Positions 43,859 to 51,828 of a DNA stretch of 64,000 nt are shown here, piece after piece; position 1 is the first letter of the stretch; every line of letters starts with the position of its first letter. The translations under genes were made by a program, and so were the position numbers. Below the pieces are notes generated by a model. The model did no database searches. It was not told where the DNA came from and saw only the letters and a list, made by a program, of their open reading frames with translations. Source of the stretch: Natronolimnohabitans sp. A-GB9. GTDB lineage: Archaea > Halobacteriota > Halobacteria > Halobacteriales > Natrialbaceae. Location: positions 62,001-126,000 of the forward strand of contig NZ_JAVDDV010000008.1 in the NCBI RefSeq assembly GCF_030848565.1. The letters are read 5' to 3'.

Positions 43859-44032
43859 ATGGAACGATCCGTCTCGCTGATCGGTGCCGGGGCGTTCGGG
43901 CTTCTCGCCGGACTCTGGGCGATGAACTTCTACGATTCGTACGCGATCATCTGGGATTTCGCCGCCGCCGTCGCCGTCTTCGGTCTGGGAAGCCTGATCG
44001 CCGGGCTGTTGCAGAAAGCCGGCGTCTACTGA
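43859..44032 (+). CDS. Small two-span membrane protein
   Basis: The 57-residue product has two hydrophobic helices (about 5-25 and 32-52) with the end QKAGVY. No family recognised; similar small membrane proteins are common in haloarchaea. The TGA stop is the start of element B5 (TGATACTGCCGGAAC). Confidence 0.55.
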   Translation: MERSVSLIGAGAFGLLAGLWAMNFYDSYAIIWDFAAAVAVFGLGSLIAGLLQKAGVY

Positions 44033-44097
44033 TACTGCCGGAACGACGGACACTGCGACGCGATCGAGCGGGTGCTGACAGCGTTATCCGACAGTAC
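44032..44097. repeat. Degenerate palindromic repeat B5
   Basis: A 66-bp copy: ATACTGCCGGA at the left and TCCGACAGTAC at the right, with weaker inner pairing (ACTGCGACGC against GCGGGTGCTGA). Its first base is the last base of the TGA stop of the membrane-protein gene. Confidence 0.6.
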
Positions 44098-44192
44098 GGT
44101 CGATCGGCGGTCGATCGGGGACGGACCCGAATCCGACCGGAACCGAGACACCAGTAACGTTTACAGCGACGGCTGTGGACGACTCGAGTGCG

Positions 44193-44588
44193 ATGACGAA
44201 AAACGTTACCACCGTCTCCGAGGAGGGGTTCAGCGCCACGAACGAGGTTCGCGACTTCGAGACGACTATCGACGCGGAAGGCGACGCGGCGCCGGACACG
44301 CTCGAGACGCTGCTCGCGACGTATGCGTCCTGTTACGTGCCGGCGCTGCGCGTCGGCGGACAGCAACGCGGGGCCGACGATCTCGGCACGATCGAGATCG
44401 AGTCGACGGGCGAACTCAACGACGACGACAAACTCGAGTCGATCTCCTTCGACATCCACGTCGAGGCCGACGTCGACGACGACACGGCCGAGGAGATCAT
44501 CGACCGCGCGAACGAACTCTGTAAGGTCCACGACGCCCTGAAGCCGGAGCTTCACGCGGACATGTCCCTCGAGGGCGACGCCTTCTAG
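44193..44588 (+). CDS. OsmC family protein
   Basis: The 131-residue product has the OsmC-like fold: DTLETLLATYASCYVPALRVGGQQRG, with the peroxidatic-type Cys in the SCY position, and ELCKVHDALKPEL with a second cysteine near residue 110. Both redox cysteines of the family are therefore present. Members reduce organic hydroperoxides. ATG 44193 begins MTKNVTTVSEEG. Confidence 0.88.
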   Translation: MTKNVTTVSEEGFSATNEVRDFETTIDAEGDAAPDTLETLLATYASCYVPALRVGGQQRGADDLGTIEIESTGELNDDDKLESISFDIHVEADVDDDTAEEIIDRANELCKVHDALKPELHADMSLEGDAF

Positions 44589-44598
44589 GCCGCGGTAG

Positions 44599-44868
44599 CC
44601 CGACCAGTACACCGCCGTTCTCGGTCGGCTCGTCGACGGCGAGTCGGCCGTCCTCCTGCTCGAGGCCGACGGCTCGGTCGTCGACGAGCGCGTCCTCGAG
44701 GTCGAATCGCTGCCGGAAGCGGGCCGCCACGAGGGGGCCGTCTTCGACGTCGAACTCGAGGACGAGACGCTCGGCGAGGTGACCTATCGACCCGAGACCG
44801 AACGGGAGCGACGCGAGCGGGCACAGGAGCGGTTCGATCGCCTCTCGGAACGGCTCTCGGACGAGTAA
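44599..44868 (+). pseudogene. DUF3006-like gene with no start codon
   Basis: An 89-codon open frame follows an in-frame TAG (44596-44598) and encodes PDQYTAVLGRLVDGESAVLL, then VVDERVLEVESLPEAG, and ends with a helical ERRERAQERFDRLSERL tail. This matches DUF3006 proteins from end to end apart from the missing initiator. There is no ATG, GTG or TTG in the first half of the frame. The TAG sits just where ATG would be expected. Either the start codon was lost, the sequence has an error, or a non-standard start is used. Confidence 0.65.
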
Positions 44869-45148
44869 CTGCTCGGAGCGTCGATCGGAAAGAGAGTGGA
44901 ACGAAGGTCAGGGGGTGGCCCTGTGGTGGTTCGGGATGCGTGGGATGACACAGCGGCGGAACGCCATCGGTGGGATGGATGCCGCTGCAGTACGTCGGTT
45001 TCTCCCTCGGTGAAATAGCTGTGATGCCAAACTATGTTGGTATCTCTCTCGAAAGGACGAACGCGATCGTCCGTCTATGGGGCTCGGTCACGAGCAACGG
45101 TGGCAGTCGATGGCCACCTTCATGGCACTGCTCGAGTCACAGACAGGC

Positions 45149-45649
45149 ATGTTACGTTCGTTCGACGGGATCGAACCCCAGGTTGCCGAGTCGGCGTACG
45201 TCGACGAAGCAGCGGTCGTGATCGGAGATGTCGTCATCGAAGCGAAGGCGAGCGTCTGGCCGAACACGACGCTGCGTGGCGATAACGGCCGGATCGTCGT
45301 CGGAGAGGGTGCAAACGTCCAGGACAACGCCGTCCTCCACGAGGACGCCGAGCTCGAGCCCTACTCGACGGTCGGCCACAGCGCGATCGTCCACGACGCG
45401 ACCGTCGCCGAGCGCGGGCTGGTCGGGATGAACGCGGTCGTCTTAGATGGCGCTCACGTCGGTGAGGGGTCGGTCGTCGCGGCTGGCAGCGTCGTCACCG
45501 AAGACACCGAGATTCCGCCCTCGACGCTCGTCGCCGGCGCCCCCGCCGAACCCAAGACCGAGATCGACGACCCACATCTCGAGTCGACCGCCGACCGATA
45601 CGTGGCACTCTCTCGAGAGTACGCCGAGACGTCGGAACGACTCGACTGA
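45149..45649 (+). CDS. Gamma-class carbonic anhydrase-like protein
   Basis: The 166-residue product is a left-handed beta-helix (hexapeptide repeat) protein of the gamma-carbonic-anhydrase/YrdA group. It has NTTLRGDNGRIVVGEGANVQDNAVLH, GHSAIVHDATVAERGLVGMNAVVLDGA and VAGAPAEPK. The three zinc histidines can be assigned to LHED, GHS and VHD. Activity as carbonic anhydrase is not assured in this group. ATG 45149 starts MLRSFDG; in-frame upstream ATGs lie in sequence without coding character. A hairpin follows 5 bp after the stop. Confidence 0.88.
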   Translation: MLRSFDGIEPQVAESAYVDEAAVVIGDVVIEAKASVWPNTTLRGDNGRIVVGEGANVQDNAVLHEDAELEPYSTVGHSAIVHDATVAERGLVGMNAVVLDGAHVGEGSVVAAGSVVTEDTEIPPSTLVAGAPAEPKTEIDDPHLESTADRYVALSREYAETSERLD

Positions 45650-45653
45650 TACT

Positions 45654-45704
45654 GCCGAATCGTCGATCACCGAGATGAAGACGATCTCGGTCGCGCGATT
45701 CGGC
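45654..45704 (+). terminator. Hairpin after the carbonic anhydrase-like gene
   Basis: GCCGAATCG (45654-45662) pairs with CGATTCGGC (45696-45704), and inside it ACCGAGAT pairs with ATCTCGGT around a GAAGACG loop. It starts 5 bp after the stop and overlaps a B-family end motif (TGATACTGCCG), so it may be a derived repeat that acts at the 3' end. Confidence 0.5.
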
Positions 45705-45762
45705 GGCGTCGATCCGGTGGCTGATGAAAACGCTGATACAGCCACCGTGCGAACCGACACCT

Positions 45763-46260
45763 ATGAGCGAGAGACCGTGGACGGACCGGATCGTCGGCGC
45801 TCGAATGGCCGTCGATCAGGAGTTTACCTCCCGCGTCGAGTCCTCACAGTTTTCCAGCCAGCAGTGGAGTCTGATCATGACCGCGACGGAGTTCGAGATC
45901 GAACACCCCGAGGATCCCGACCGTGCACGGATCGTCGCCGACACCGACCAGGTCGAGCAGATCATCCCCGAACTCGAGAACATGCCGACCGGCGGCATGG
46001 GCGGGATGGGTGGCCCAGGACAGGGACAAGGCCAGGGACGCAGTGACAGCTCCTCGAGCGGTGGCGGCGTCCTCGATTCGATCAAAGGCGCCCTCGGGCT
46101 CGGTGGAGGCGACGGCGACGACGACCACGCCGAGAAGCTCCAGGCGGCCGAGCAGCTCACACAGGAGTACGCCGACGAACTCCAGTCACACCTCGAGTCG
46201 GAAGGACGCTGGGAACCGGTCCGGCAAGCGGCGGCCGCCGAAGACGACGGTGCCGAGTAG
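45763..46260 (+). CDS. Haloarchaeal hypothetical protein (DUF5799-like)
   Basis: The 165-residue product starts MSERPWTDRIVGARMAVDQE and contains SSQQWSLIMTATEFEIEHPEDPDRARIVAD, followed by a Gly/Ser/Gln-rich low-complexity region and an acidic helical tail. It resembles a haloarchaea-only family I recall as DUF5799; function unknown. The middle has MGGMGG and GQGQGQG repeats. Confidence 0.7.
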   Translation: MSERPWTDRIVGARMAVDQEFTSRVESSQFSSQQWSLIMTATEFEIEHPEDPDRARIVADTDQVEQIIPELENMPTGGMGGMGGPGQGQGQGRSDSSSSGGGVLDSIKGALGLGGGDGDDDHAEKLQAAEQLTQEYADELQSHLESEGRWEPVRQAAAAEDDGAE

Positions 46261-46369
46261 ATCAGCGTCCAGCGGCTCTTCGCCCTGTCGGAGGACGGAT
46301 CGTACGAATTGATATACCGATTTACCGGGCAACCGTCTCCTCTGGTCGTGGTTGCGCCGGTACCGACTT

Positions 46370-46513
46370 CTAGTCGCCGGCGTGAAAGAGCGTGTACTCG
46401 CTCGTCTCGTAGATGTTGATGAGTTCGTTGATGAGTTCGTCGTAGGATTCGTCGTCGACGCGCAGTGCATCGAGTCGTTCGACGGTTTCCTCCTCGAGTT
46501 CAACGGATGGCAT
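46370..46513 (-). CDS. Small ribbon-helix-helix-like protein
   Basis: The 47-residue product MPSVELEEETVERLDALRVD followed by ESYDELINELINIYET has one strand and two helices, typical of an RHH DNA-binding or VapB-like antitoxin protein. No toxin gene is adjacent. It is divergent from the winged-helix regulator at 46650, with 136 bp between the starts. Confidence 0.65.
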   Translation of the reverse strand: MPSVELEEETVERLDALRVDDESYDELINELINIYETSEYTLFHAGD

Positions 46514-46649
46514 ACCTACGCATACGACTGCGACGGGCAAAAACGCCACGGGCCCGACGGTCGAGTGTCGGTCACGCGAGCCAGAGCGTACGTTTCGTCC
46601 CCGCAAAGGTTTACTTCCGTGGCTGTCCTTGAGCCGGATAAGAGGACAG

Positions 46650-47324
46650 ATGGCTTCCGACGACACCGACGAGCACCGAATCGACGACGCGGGCAGCGAG
46701 CGGAACCGAGAGGAAACCGACGACCCGTTCGAGGGAACGGATCTCGAGCCGATCGGCGAAGAAGGTGAGACGACGTCGCAAGACGACGACGGCGTCCGCA
46801 AGGCGGCGATCGAGGAGGTCGACCAGCGGATCGTCGATCTGCTCTCGTGGATCCTCGATACGGAGACGCGAGCGAAGATCTACGTTTACCTGCTAGCAAA
46901 TCCCGGCAGCACCTCCGAGGAAGTCGCCAAGGGGACGGGGCTCTATCCGAGCACGGTCCGGGAGGCACTCGCAGAGCTCCACGACGAGGAGCGGGTCCTG
47001 CGCGAAAAGCGTGCGAGTGACGGCGCCGGGAACAACCCCTACGAGTACACGGCGATCCAGCCAAGCGAACTCGTCGGCGGCGTCGTCGATCAGGTCCAGC
47101 GGGAGCTGAACACGATCTTTACGCTCGATCGCGTCGTCGACCGCCACGACGAGTCCGAACCCGACCTCGAGGCGGGGGCCGAGCCGGTGACGATCACCGT
47201 CGACGACACCGAACCGCCTGCACCCGGGACCGACGACGAAGCCGATTCCGAGGCGGAAGCCGACGTCGAACTCGTCGACGAAGACGACCCGGAGCCAGAG
47301 TCGGAATCCGACGCCGATCGGTAG
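46650..47324 (+). CDS. Winged-helix transcriptional regulator (TrmB-like HTH)
   Basis: The 224-residue product has an acidic N-terminal tail (1-45), a winged helix (about 55-125; RAKIYVYLLANPGSTSEEVAKGTG, then PSTVREALAELHDEERVLREK), and an Asp/Glu-rich C-terminal tail. There is no sugar-binding domain. It is divergent from the RHH-like gene. Repeat A1 lies 11 bp after the stop. Confidence 0.8.
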   Translation: MASDDTDEHRIDDAGSERNREETDDPFEGTDLEPIGEEGETTSQDDDGVRKAAIEEVDQRIVDLLSWILDTETRAKIYVYLLANPGSTSEEVAKGTGLYPSTVREALAELHDEERVLREKRASDGAGNNPYEYTAIQPSELVGGVVDQVQRELNTIFTLDRVVDRHDESEPDLEAGAEPVTITVDDTEPPAPGTDDEADSEAEADVELVDEDDPEPESESDADR

Positions 47325-47335
47325 TCGGGAGCCGT

Positions 47336-47420
47336 CAGACGGTCTCCTGTCGTCACTGCCTGCCGATCGCCGACCCCGTCCTGGCGACCGGCAGGAGATC
47401 GGGACAGCAGTCCGTCTCAG
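47336..47420. repeat. 85-bp palindromic repeat A1
   Basis: Left arm CAGACGGTCTCCTGTCGTCA, right arm GGGACAGCAGTCCGTCTCAG; inner arms CTGCCGATCGCC with GGCGACCGGCAG pair almost perfectly. It lies between two convergent genes. Confidence 0.85.
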
Positions 47421-47493
47421 TCGTCGACCCCGTCTCGTCCGCGTCGCCCCGTTGCTTCCCGCCTCGAGGGTGTCGTCCGCAAGTGGTCCGAAA

Positions 47494-48597
47494 TCAATCT
47501 TCGAGACCGAGCACCGCCGGTCGCTCGAGTTCCAGATCGTACTCGACGGCTCGCGCGGTCGTCGTCGGCCACCGGCCTGTCTCGGTCAGCACGTCGATCT
47601 CGTCGTCCGTAACGAGGACCGTGTCTTCGCTTTTTGCGCCTTCTACCGTTGGGTTCCAGGCGTAGGCCATCGGTGCCGTGATCGATGCTTCGTGATCCGG
47701 CGTGGCGATCCACTCCCGGCCCGCGAAGCCAGCGGCACCGCCCTGGTGGTGCCGTTCCCACTCGCCTCCGTAGCCGAGCGTCTCGTAGGCGTCCTGAATC
47801 GCCGTGAAGACGTCTCCAGCCGTTCCGCCGTCGGTCGCTGCCGCCTGCGTTGCAGCCAATGCCGTCGTCTCGACACGGGCCGCGCCGGCGTGTCGATCCT
47901 CGAGCCACGACGGCGGATCGAAGGCGACAGCGCGGGTACAACTCGCGTGGAGGCCGGCCCGCTGAGTCGTCACGGAGACGAGCACGTAGTCGCCGAGTTC
48001 GGCGTCAGTCGGCGTGTAGTGGCGGTACTGCTGAGCCCGTTCGGCGCCGCCGACGAGGACGACCGGCGCCTCGATGTCCCGTGCCGAGAGGGCGACCCGC
48101 AGGGCCGAAGCGACCTCGTGTTCGGTGTCCTCGCTGCGAAGTTCCCGGCAGACCGACTCCACGGCGGCAGCCGTTTCTTGACCCAACTCCCGGTACTGGT
48201 TCCGGTCTTGGTCGGTCAACGGCTGGCGCAGCGGCGTCGGATCGACCCGCTCGAGGCCGGGGACGTCGATGTCGGCAGCGGCTCGTTCGTCGTCTTCGAC
48301 GCAGGCCGCGATGGCCTCACCGAGTGACGACGCGTGCCACGGGAACTCCTCGAGGGTGACGTCGTCACGGTCGATGTCGGGCAGTTCTTCGGCGACGATC
48401 CGCTCGGCCTCGATGTTGTTCGTCACGAGCCGGAACTCGGTTCCGTCGTAGCCAATGGCGGCGACGCCGGCGTCGGTCTCGCGGTCGACGACGTTGCTGC
48501 CACCGGTCAGCCAGGCGAAGGCGTTCGGTCGAGCGAACCAGACCGAATCGAGTCCGTCGGACTCGAGGTACGCCTCGAGTCGGTCACGTTTCTCCAT
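47494..48597 (-). CDS. M24 (creatinase/aminopeptidase P) fold protein lacking canonical metal ligands
   Basis: The 367-residue product has an N-terminal creatinase-like domain (about 1-125) and a C-terminal pita-bread domain. The usual first ligand motif (V-x-D-x-G) reads VLVSV and the second (S-D-x-T-R) reads ASCTR, so both metal-binding aspartates are missing. The His region (HHQGGAAG) and the Glu region (KSEDTVLV) remain. It may be a pseudo-peptidase. ATG 48597 begins MEKRDRLEAYL. The upstream frame to 48738 is non-coding in character. Confidence 0.8.
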   Translation of the reverse strand: MEKRDRLEAYLESDGLDSVWFARPNAFAWLTGGSNVVDRETDAGVAAIGYDGTEFRLVTNNIEAERIVAEELPDIDRDDVTLEEFPWHASSLGEAIAACVEDDERAAADIDVPGLERVDPTPLRQPLTDQDRNQYRELGQETAAAVESVCRELRSEDTEHEVASALRVALSARDIEAPVVLVGGAERAQQYRHYTPTDAELGDYVLVSVTTQRAGLHASCTRAVAFDPPSWLEDRHAGAARVETTALAATQAAATDGGTAGDVFTAIQDAYETLGYGGEWERHHQGGAAGFAGREWIATPDHEASITAPMAYAWNPTVEGAKSEDTVLVTDDEIDVLTETGRWPTTTARAVEYDLELERPAVLGLED

Positions 48598-48776
48598 GCC
48601 GGGTGCTGGCGTGGCCGACTCTTGAATGCGACGGACTGCCGACTCTCGAGTGCGGGACGTCCCCGACGAAAGCCCGTTAATTGACGGGTTGGAGCGCTCG
48701 GAACAACGATTCCAGCGTGCTAAGAACGACTCGGGCAACCTAAGTATGGGAGGTCCTAACCCTCGTCCGAACGCCC

Positions 48777-49661
48777 GTGTCGACCGATAGTCAGACCTCT
48801 CGTCCGCTCGTCCGTCCGCTGATCGAACGGTTCGGCTTTCATCATCTACTCGCGACGACGCTCGTGTTAGTCGCGGCGACGATCCTGCTGGGCGTCGCCG
48901 CGAAGGCGACCGGGTCGGGACTGGCCTGCGAGGCGAACTGGCCCCAGTGTGACGCCGGGCCGTACAATCTGCTCCCGGCGAACCTGCCGAGTTTCTACGA
49001 GTGGTTCCACCGCTTCGTGGCCATGTTCGCCGGCTTCGCCATCATCGGCAGCGCCCTGGCGGCCTGGCGGCTTCCCGACATCGACAAGCGGGTCGTGGGA
49101 CTCGTCGTCGCCGGAATGATCCTGACGCCGATTCAGGTCGTCCTCGGCCGTGAGACGGTCACGCAGTACACGATGGACATCCTCGAGTTACACTTCTGGA
49201 CAGCAGTCCTCATCTTCGTCCTGTTTATCGTCGCAACCGTCCTCGTCTGGTCGTCCCGCCTGACGGCGACACACGTCACCGGTGCGCTCGGGCTGGGCGC
49301 GCTCTCCGTGCCGTTTCACGTCGCGCTCAGTCCGCTGGTGATCGGCGACATTACCTCCTACAGTCCCTCGGTCCAGATGGCCCAGTACGGCGTCACCCTC
49401 GCGTTGCTGGCTGCGGTCATCGTCGCTGTCATGGTCGGCCGCCGTCGGTTCGAGTCCGGACGGCTGACCGGGCTGCTGTCCGTCTCGGTACTGTTGGCGA
49501 TGGTCGTGATCTTCCTCGGCCGCCGTGCCGTGATGACGTTCAACCCCGCACTCGACGTCCTCTACGTCGTCGCCTCCGCTGCGCTGCTTGCGGTGTTCGC
49601 CGTCGGGATCTCTCTCTCTCGAGACGCCTCGAGCACCTCCCGGTCGCCGCTCTCGCGGTGA
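48777..49661 (+). CDS. ctaA: Heme A synthase CtaA
   Basis: The 294-residue product has eight likely membrane helices and matches the CtaA/COX15 family: TGSGLACEANWPQCDAGPYN, YEWFHRFVAMFAGF with a heme His, and VVLGRETVTQYTMDILELHF with further conserved Glu and His. It converts heme O to heme A for cytochrome oxidases. GTG 48777 gives the expected N-terminus; it lies 179 bp from the divergent M24-fold gene. Its TGA stop overlaps the beginning of a decayed family A palindrome. Confidence 0.9.
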   Translation: MSTDSQTSRPLVRPLIERFGFHHLLATTLVLVAATILLGVAAKATGSGLACEANWPQCDAGPYNLLPANLPSFYEWFHRFVAMFAGFAIIGSALAAWRLPDIDKRVVGLVVAGMILTPIQVVLGRETVTQYTMDILELHFWTAVLIFVLFIVATVLVWSSRLTATHVTGALGLGALSVPFHVALSPLVIGDITSYSPSVQMAQYGVTLALLAAVIVAVMVGRRRFESGRLTGLLSVSVLLAMVVIFLGRRAVMTFNPALDVLYVVASAALLAVFAVGISLSRDASSTSRSPLSR

Positions 49662-49736
49662 CGGTCCGCTCGCGTCGTCGCGTCTGTCGTTGGTGACGGC
49701 GTTTCGAGGCGATCGGCGGTACAGCAGTCCGTTTCA
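49660..49736. repeat. Decayed palindromic repeat A5
   Basis: The right half (49711-49736) reads GATCGGCGGTACAGCAGTCC then GTTTCA, matching the family A outer and inner arm, and it ends in the TGA stop (minus strand) of the next gene. The left half (from the TGA stop of ctaA: TGACGGTCCGCTCGCG) is strongly diverged. Confidence 0.55.
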
Positions 49737-50222
49737 GGCGAGGACGACGACGGACAATCCGGCGATCGTCGCGGCCGTGCCGATCCCGAACAACGCGTAG
49801 TTCGCAAGCGGGTTCGCGGCCGTCGTGACCTCGAGCGTGTAGTGACGACTCGAGAGTGGCCAGAACGGACGCACTCCCATCGGTGTCAGTGCGTCAGCCA
49901 GGATATGGGAGACGATCGACAGCGTTCCGACGACGAACGCGAACGCGACGACGCCGACGCCGAGCAGCGGTGAGGTGGCGTCGACGAACACGGCCGTGAC
50001 CGCGGCGAGGCCGCCACCGACGAGGAGGGCGAAGACGAACGAGTGGGTCGGCCCACGGTGTTCGAGAAACGGCAGTTGGTGATCGCAGTCGGGTAGCGTC
50101 GAGAGCGCGACACAGACGAGTGCGCCGACCAGTGCCGTCGTTTCGTTCCCGGTGAGGGCAACGGCGGTACCGAGGGGCGCGTACGTAAGCAACGCGGCGC
50201 CGTAGTGGCCGACCTGATACAT
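49734..50222 (-). CDS. Membrane-bound metal-dependent hydrolase (YdjM/DUF457 type)
   Basis: The 162-residue product has four or five membrane helices and the conserved STLPDCDHQLPFLEHRGPTHSF and VSHILADALTPMGVRPFWPLS motifs of the YdjM-like family, with His/Asp residues that would bind metal. The function is poorly known. ATG 50222 (MYQVGHYG) has a TATA box 27 nt upstream. Confidence 0.88.
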   Translation of the reverse strand: MYQVGHYGAALLTYAPLGTAVALTGNETTALVGALVCVALSTLPDCDHQLPFLEHRGPTHSFVFALLVGGGLAAVTAVFVDATSPLLGVGVVAFAFVVGTLSIVSHILADALTPMGVRPFWPLSSRHYTLEVTTAANPLANYALFGIGTAATIAGLSVVVLA

Positions 50223-50248
50223 CACCCAACGTAATTCGCCAACGGCCC

Positions 50249-50256
50249 ATAAATAC
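50249..50256 (-). promoter_or_regulatory. TATA box of the YdjM-like gene
   Basis: CATAAATA on the plus strand (TATTTATG on the coding strand), 27 nt before ATG 50222. Confidence 0.6.
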
Positions 50257-50333
50257 ACCGCTGCCTGCCCCGCCCGCTTCGCTCGCCGGACACGACCGCT
50301 GCACCTTTTTCGACGCCGGTCGAACGGCTGATC

Positions 50334-50744
50334 ATGCGAACCAGCCTCAACATTCCCGAAGAGACCTTGGCGGAGTTCGATCGGACCTGGCAAGCCGAAG
50401 GACTCGACTCCCGGTCGCGGGCGCTTCGGGAAGCGATCCAGGAGTACGTCGAGTCTCACCACCGCCTCGAGCGAGCCCGTGGGACGGTCGCGGCGACGGT
50501 CGTCTTCGATTACGTCCACGAGGAGATCATCGAAGACCTCCACGAGATCCAACACGAGTTTCAGTCGGTCATCGATACGACCTGTCACGTCCACCACGGC
50601 GAGTGGTGTCTCGAGGCCGTCTTCTGTCACGGATCGGCAGAGCGGGTCCGGAATCTCGTCTATCGACTGAAAGACTTCGATGCCGTCGGCCGCGTCTCGG
50701 TCACGCTGTTGCGTGCGGACTCCGCGTCCGACCGAACCTCGTAG
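50334..50744 (+). CDS. nikR: NikR-type nickel-responsive regulator
   Basis: The 136-residue product has an N-terminal ribbon-helix-helix (MRTSLNIPEETLAEFDRTWQ, about 1-45) and an ACT-like metal-sensing domain. Ligand candidates are His85, His87 and Cys92 in CHVHHGEWC, with one residue fewer between His and Cys than in E. coli NikR. NikR represses nickel uptake genes, but none is adjacent here. ATG 50334 is clear. Confidence 0.85.
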   Translation: MRTSLNIPEETLAEFDRTWQAEGLDSRSRALREAIQEYVESHHRLERARGTVAATVVFDYVHEEIIEDLHEIQHEFQSVIDTTCHVHHGEWCLEAVFCHGSAERVRNLVYRLKDFDAVGRVSVTLLRADSASDRTS

Positions 50745-50951
50745 GCAGTCAGGAGGAATTACAGCCACCTATCCACTACTTAAACCACTTCGATATCTAA
50801 CCGTCCCATTCTTATAAGATCCTGTGAATGTTTTATCGAACACCCCCTTCATGTACTGTGACGTTCGACGATACTTCCTACGGCAGTCGGATCGCGGACG
50901 ACCGTTCCGACACGACGCGCTCGAGCGACGGTTCGAGAGGCGACGCGAACG

Positions 50952-51671
50952 ATGAGCGTCATCGCGACAGTCAGCGTTCCGGCTGCCGCGTTCCCACTCG
51001 GTTCGTCGCTCGAGATCGATCAGGACGTGACGCTGACCGTCGAGACGACGGTCCCGACCGGTGACGCCGTCATCCCATACTTCTGGGCGCCGGCGACCGC
51101 CGCCGATTCCCTCCTCGAGTCACTCGAGTCCAACGACACCGTTTCGAGCGTCTCGATCGTCGACGAGGTCGCCGATCACGTCCTCGTCAAGGTGACGTGG
51201 GCCGATCGTGTCGGCAGCATCCTCGAGTCGATCCGCGAGCGCGACGCGATCGTTATGAACGCCGTCGGCTCGACGACGCAGTGGACGCTCCGGTTGCGGT
51301 TTCCGTCCGCCGACGATCTCTCGGCGTTTTATACGAGCTGTCTCGAGCGCGATATCTCGATCGAGCTCGTCCAGCTTCACGAAACGGTCGATCCGGGACG
51401 CAACGACCGGTTCGGCCTCACCGGCCCACAGCGGGAACTGCTCGCCGCCGCCTACGAGGCGGGCTACTTCGACGTTCCGCGCCGAGTCACTCTCGTCGAA
51501 CTAGGTGACCGACTCGATATCTCCGACTCCGCCGTCTCACAGCGGCTACGCCGTGGGCTCGCTGCGCTCATCGATTCGACGATCGCGGTCGATACCAACG
51601 GCGAGTCGCCACTGCGTCGATCGAACGAACGACTCGGTATCGAACCGTTTGACGGTTCTCGCAACGATTGA
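50952..51671 (+). CDS. HTH_10 (Bat-type) transcriptional regulator
   Basis: The 239-residue product has an N-terminal mixed domain (about 1-150) and the C-terminal HTH_10 domain (GLTGPQRELLAAAYEAGYFDVPR, then ISDSAVSQRLRRGLAALID). No PAS or GAF domain. A TATA-like CTTATAAG at 50812-50819 would give a leader of about 100 nt, unusually long for this genome. Its TGA stop is the first triplet of repeat A6. Confidence 0.85.
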   Translation: MSVIATVSVPAAAFPLGSSLEIDQDVTLTVETTVPTGDAVIPYFWAPATAADSLLESLESNDTVSSVSIVDEVADHVLVKVTWADRVGSILESIRERDAIVMNAVGSTTQWTLRLRFPSADDLSAFYTSCLERDISIELVQLHETVDPGRNDRFGLTGPQRELLAAAYEAGYFDVPRRVTLVELGDRLDISDSAVSQRLRRGLAALIDSTIAVDTNGESPLRRSNERLGIEPFDGSRND

Positions 51672-51751
51672 GACGGATTGCTGTACCGACGTCCCGACGC
51701 ATCCGCCGTCGGTTGTGGGTGTGCCGGAACTGACAGACAGGAGACCATATG
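51669..51751. repeat. Palindromic repeat A6, overlapping a stop codon
   Basis: An 83-bp family A copy: left arm TGAGACGGATTGCTGTACC (the TGA being the stop of the HTH_10 gene), right arm CAGACAGGAGACCATATG. The centre is more diverged than in A1-A4. Confidence 0.75.
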
Positions 51752-51828
51752 ACGGACGGCCGACCGTCCGAAATCGATCCGCTACCTCGATGAGGAAACC
51801 GGTACGTCCGTCGGCAACCGTGGTGGTT

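Noticed and set aside
46370-46513. A toxin-antitoxin pair, because the small RHH-like protein resembles VapB.
   Set aside because: No toxin-like gene lies next to it; the neighbour is a divergent winged-helix regulator.
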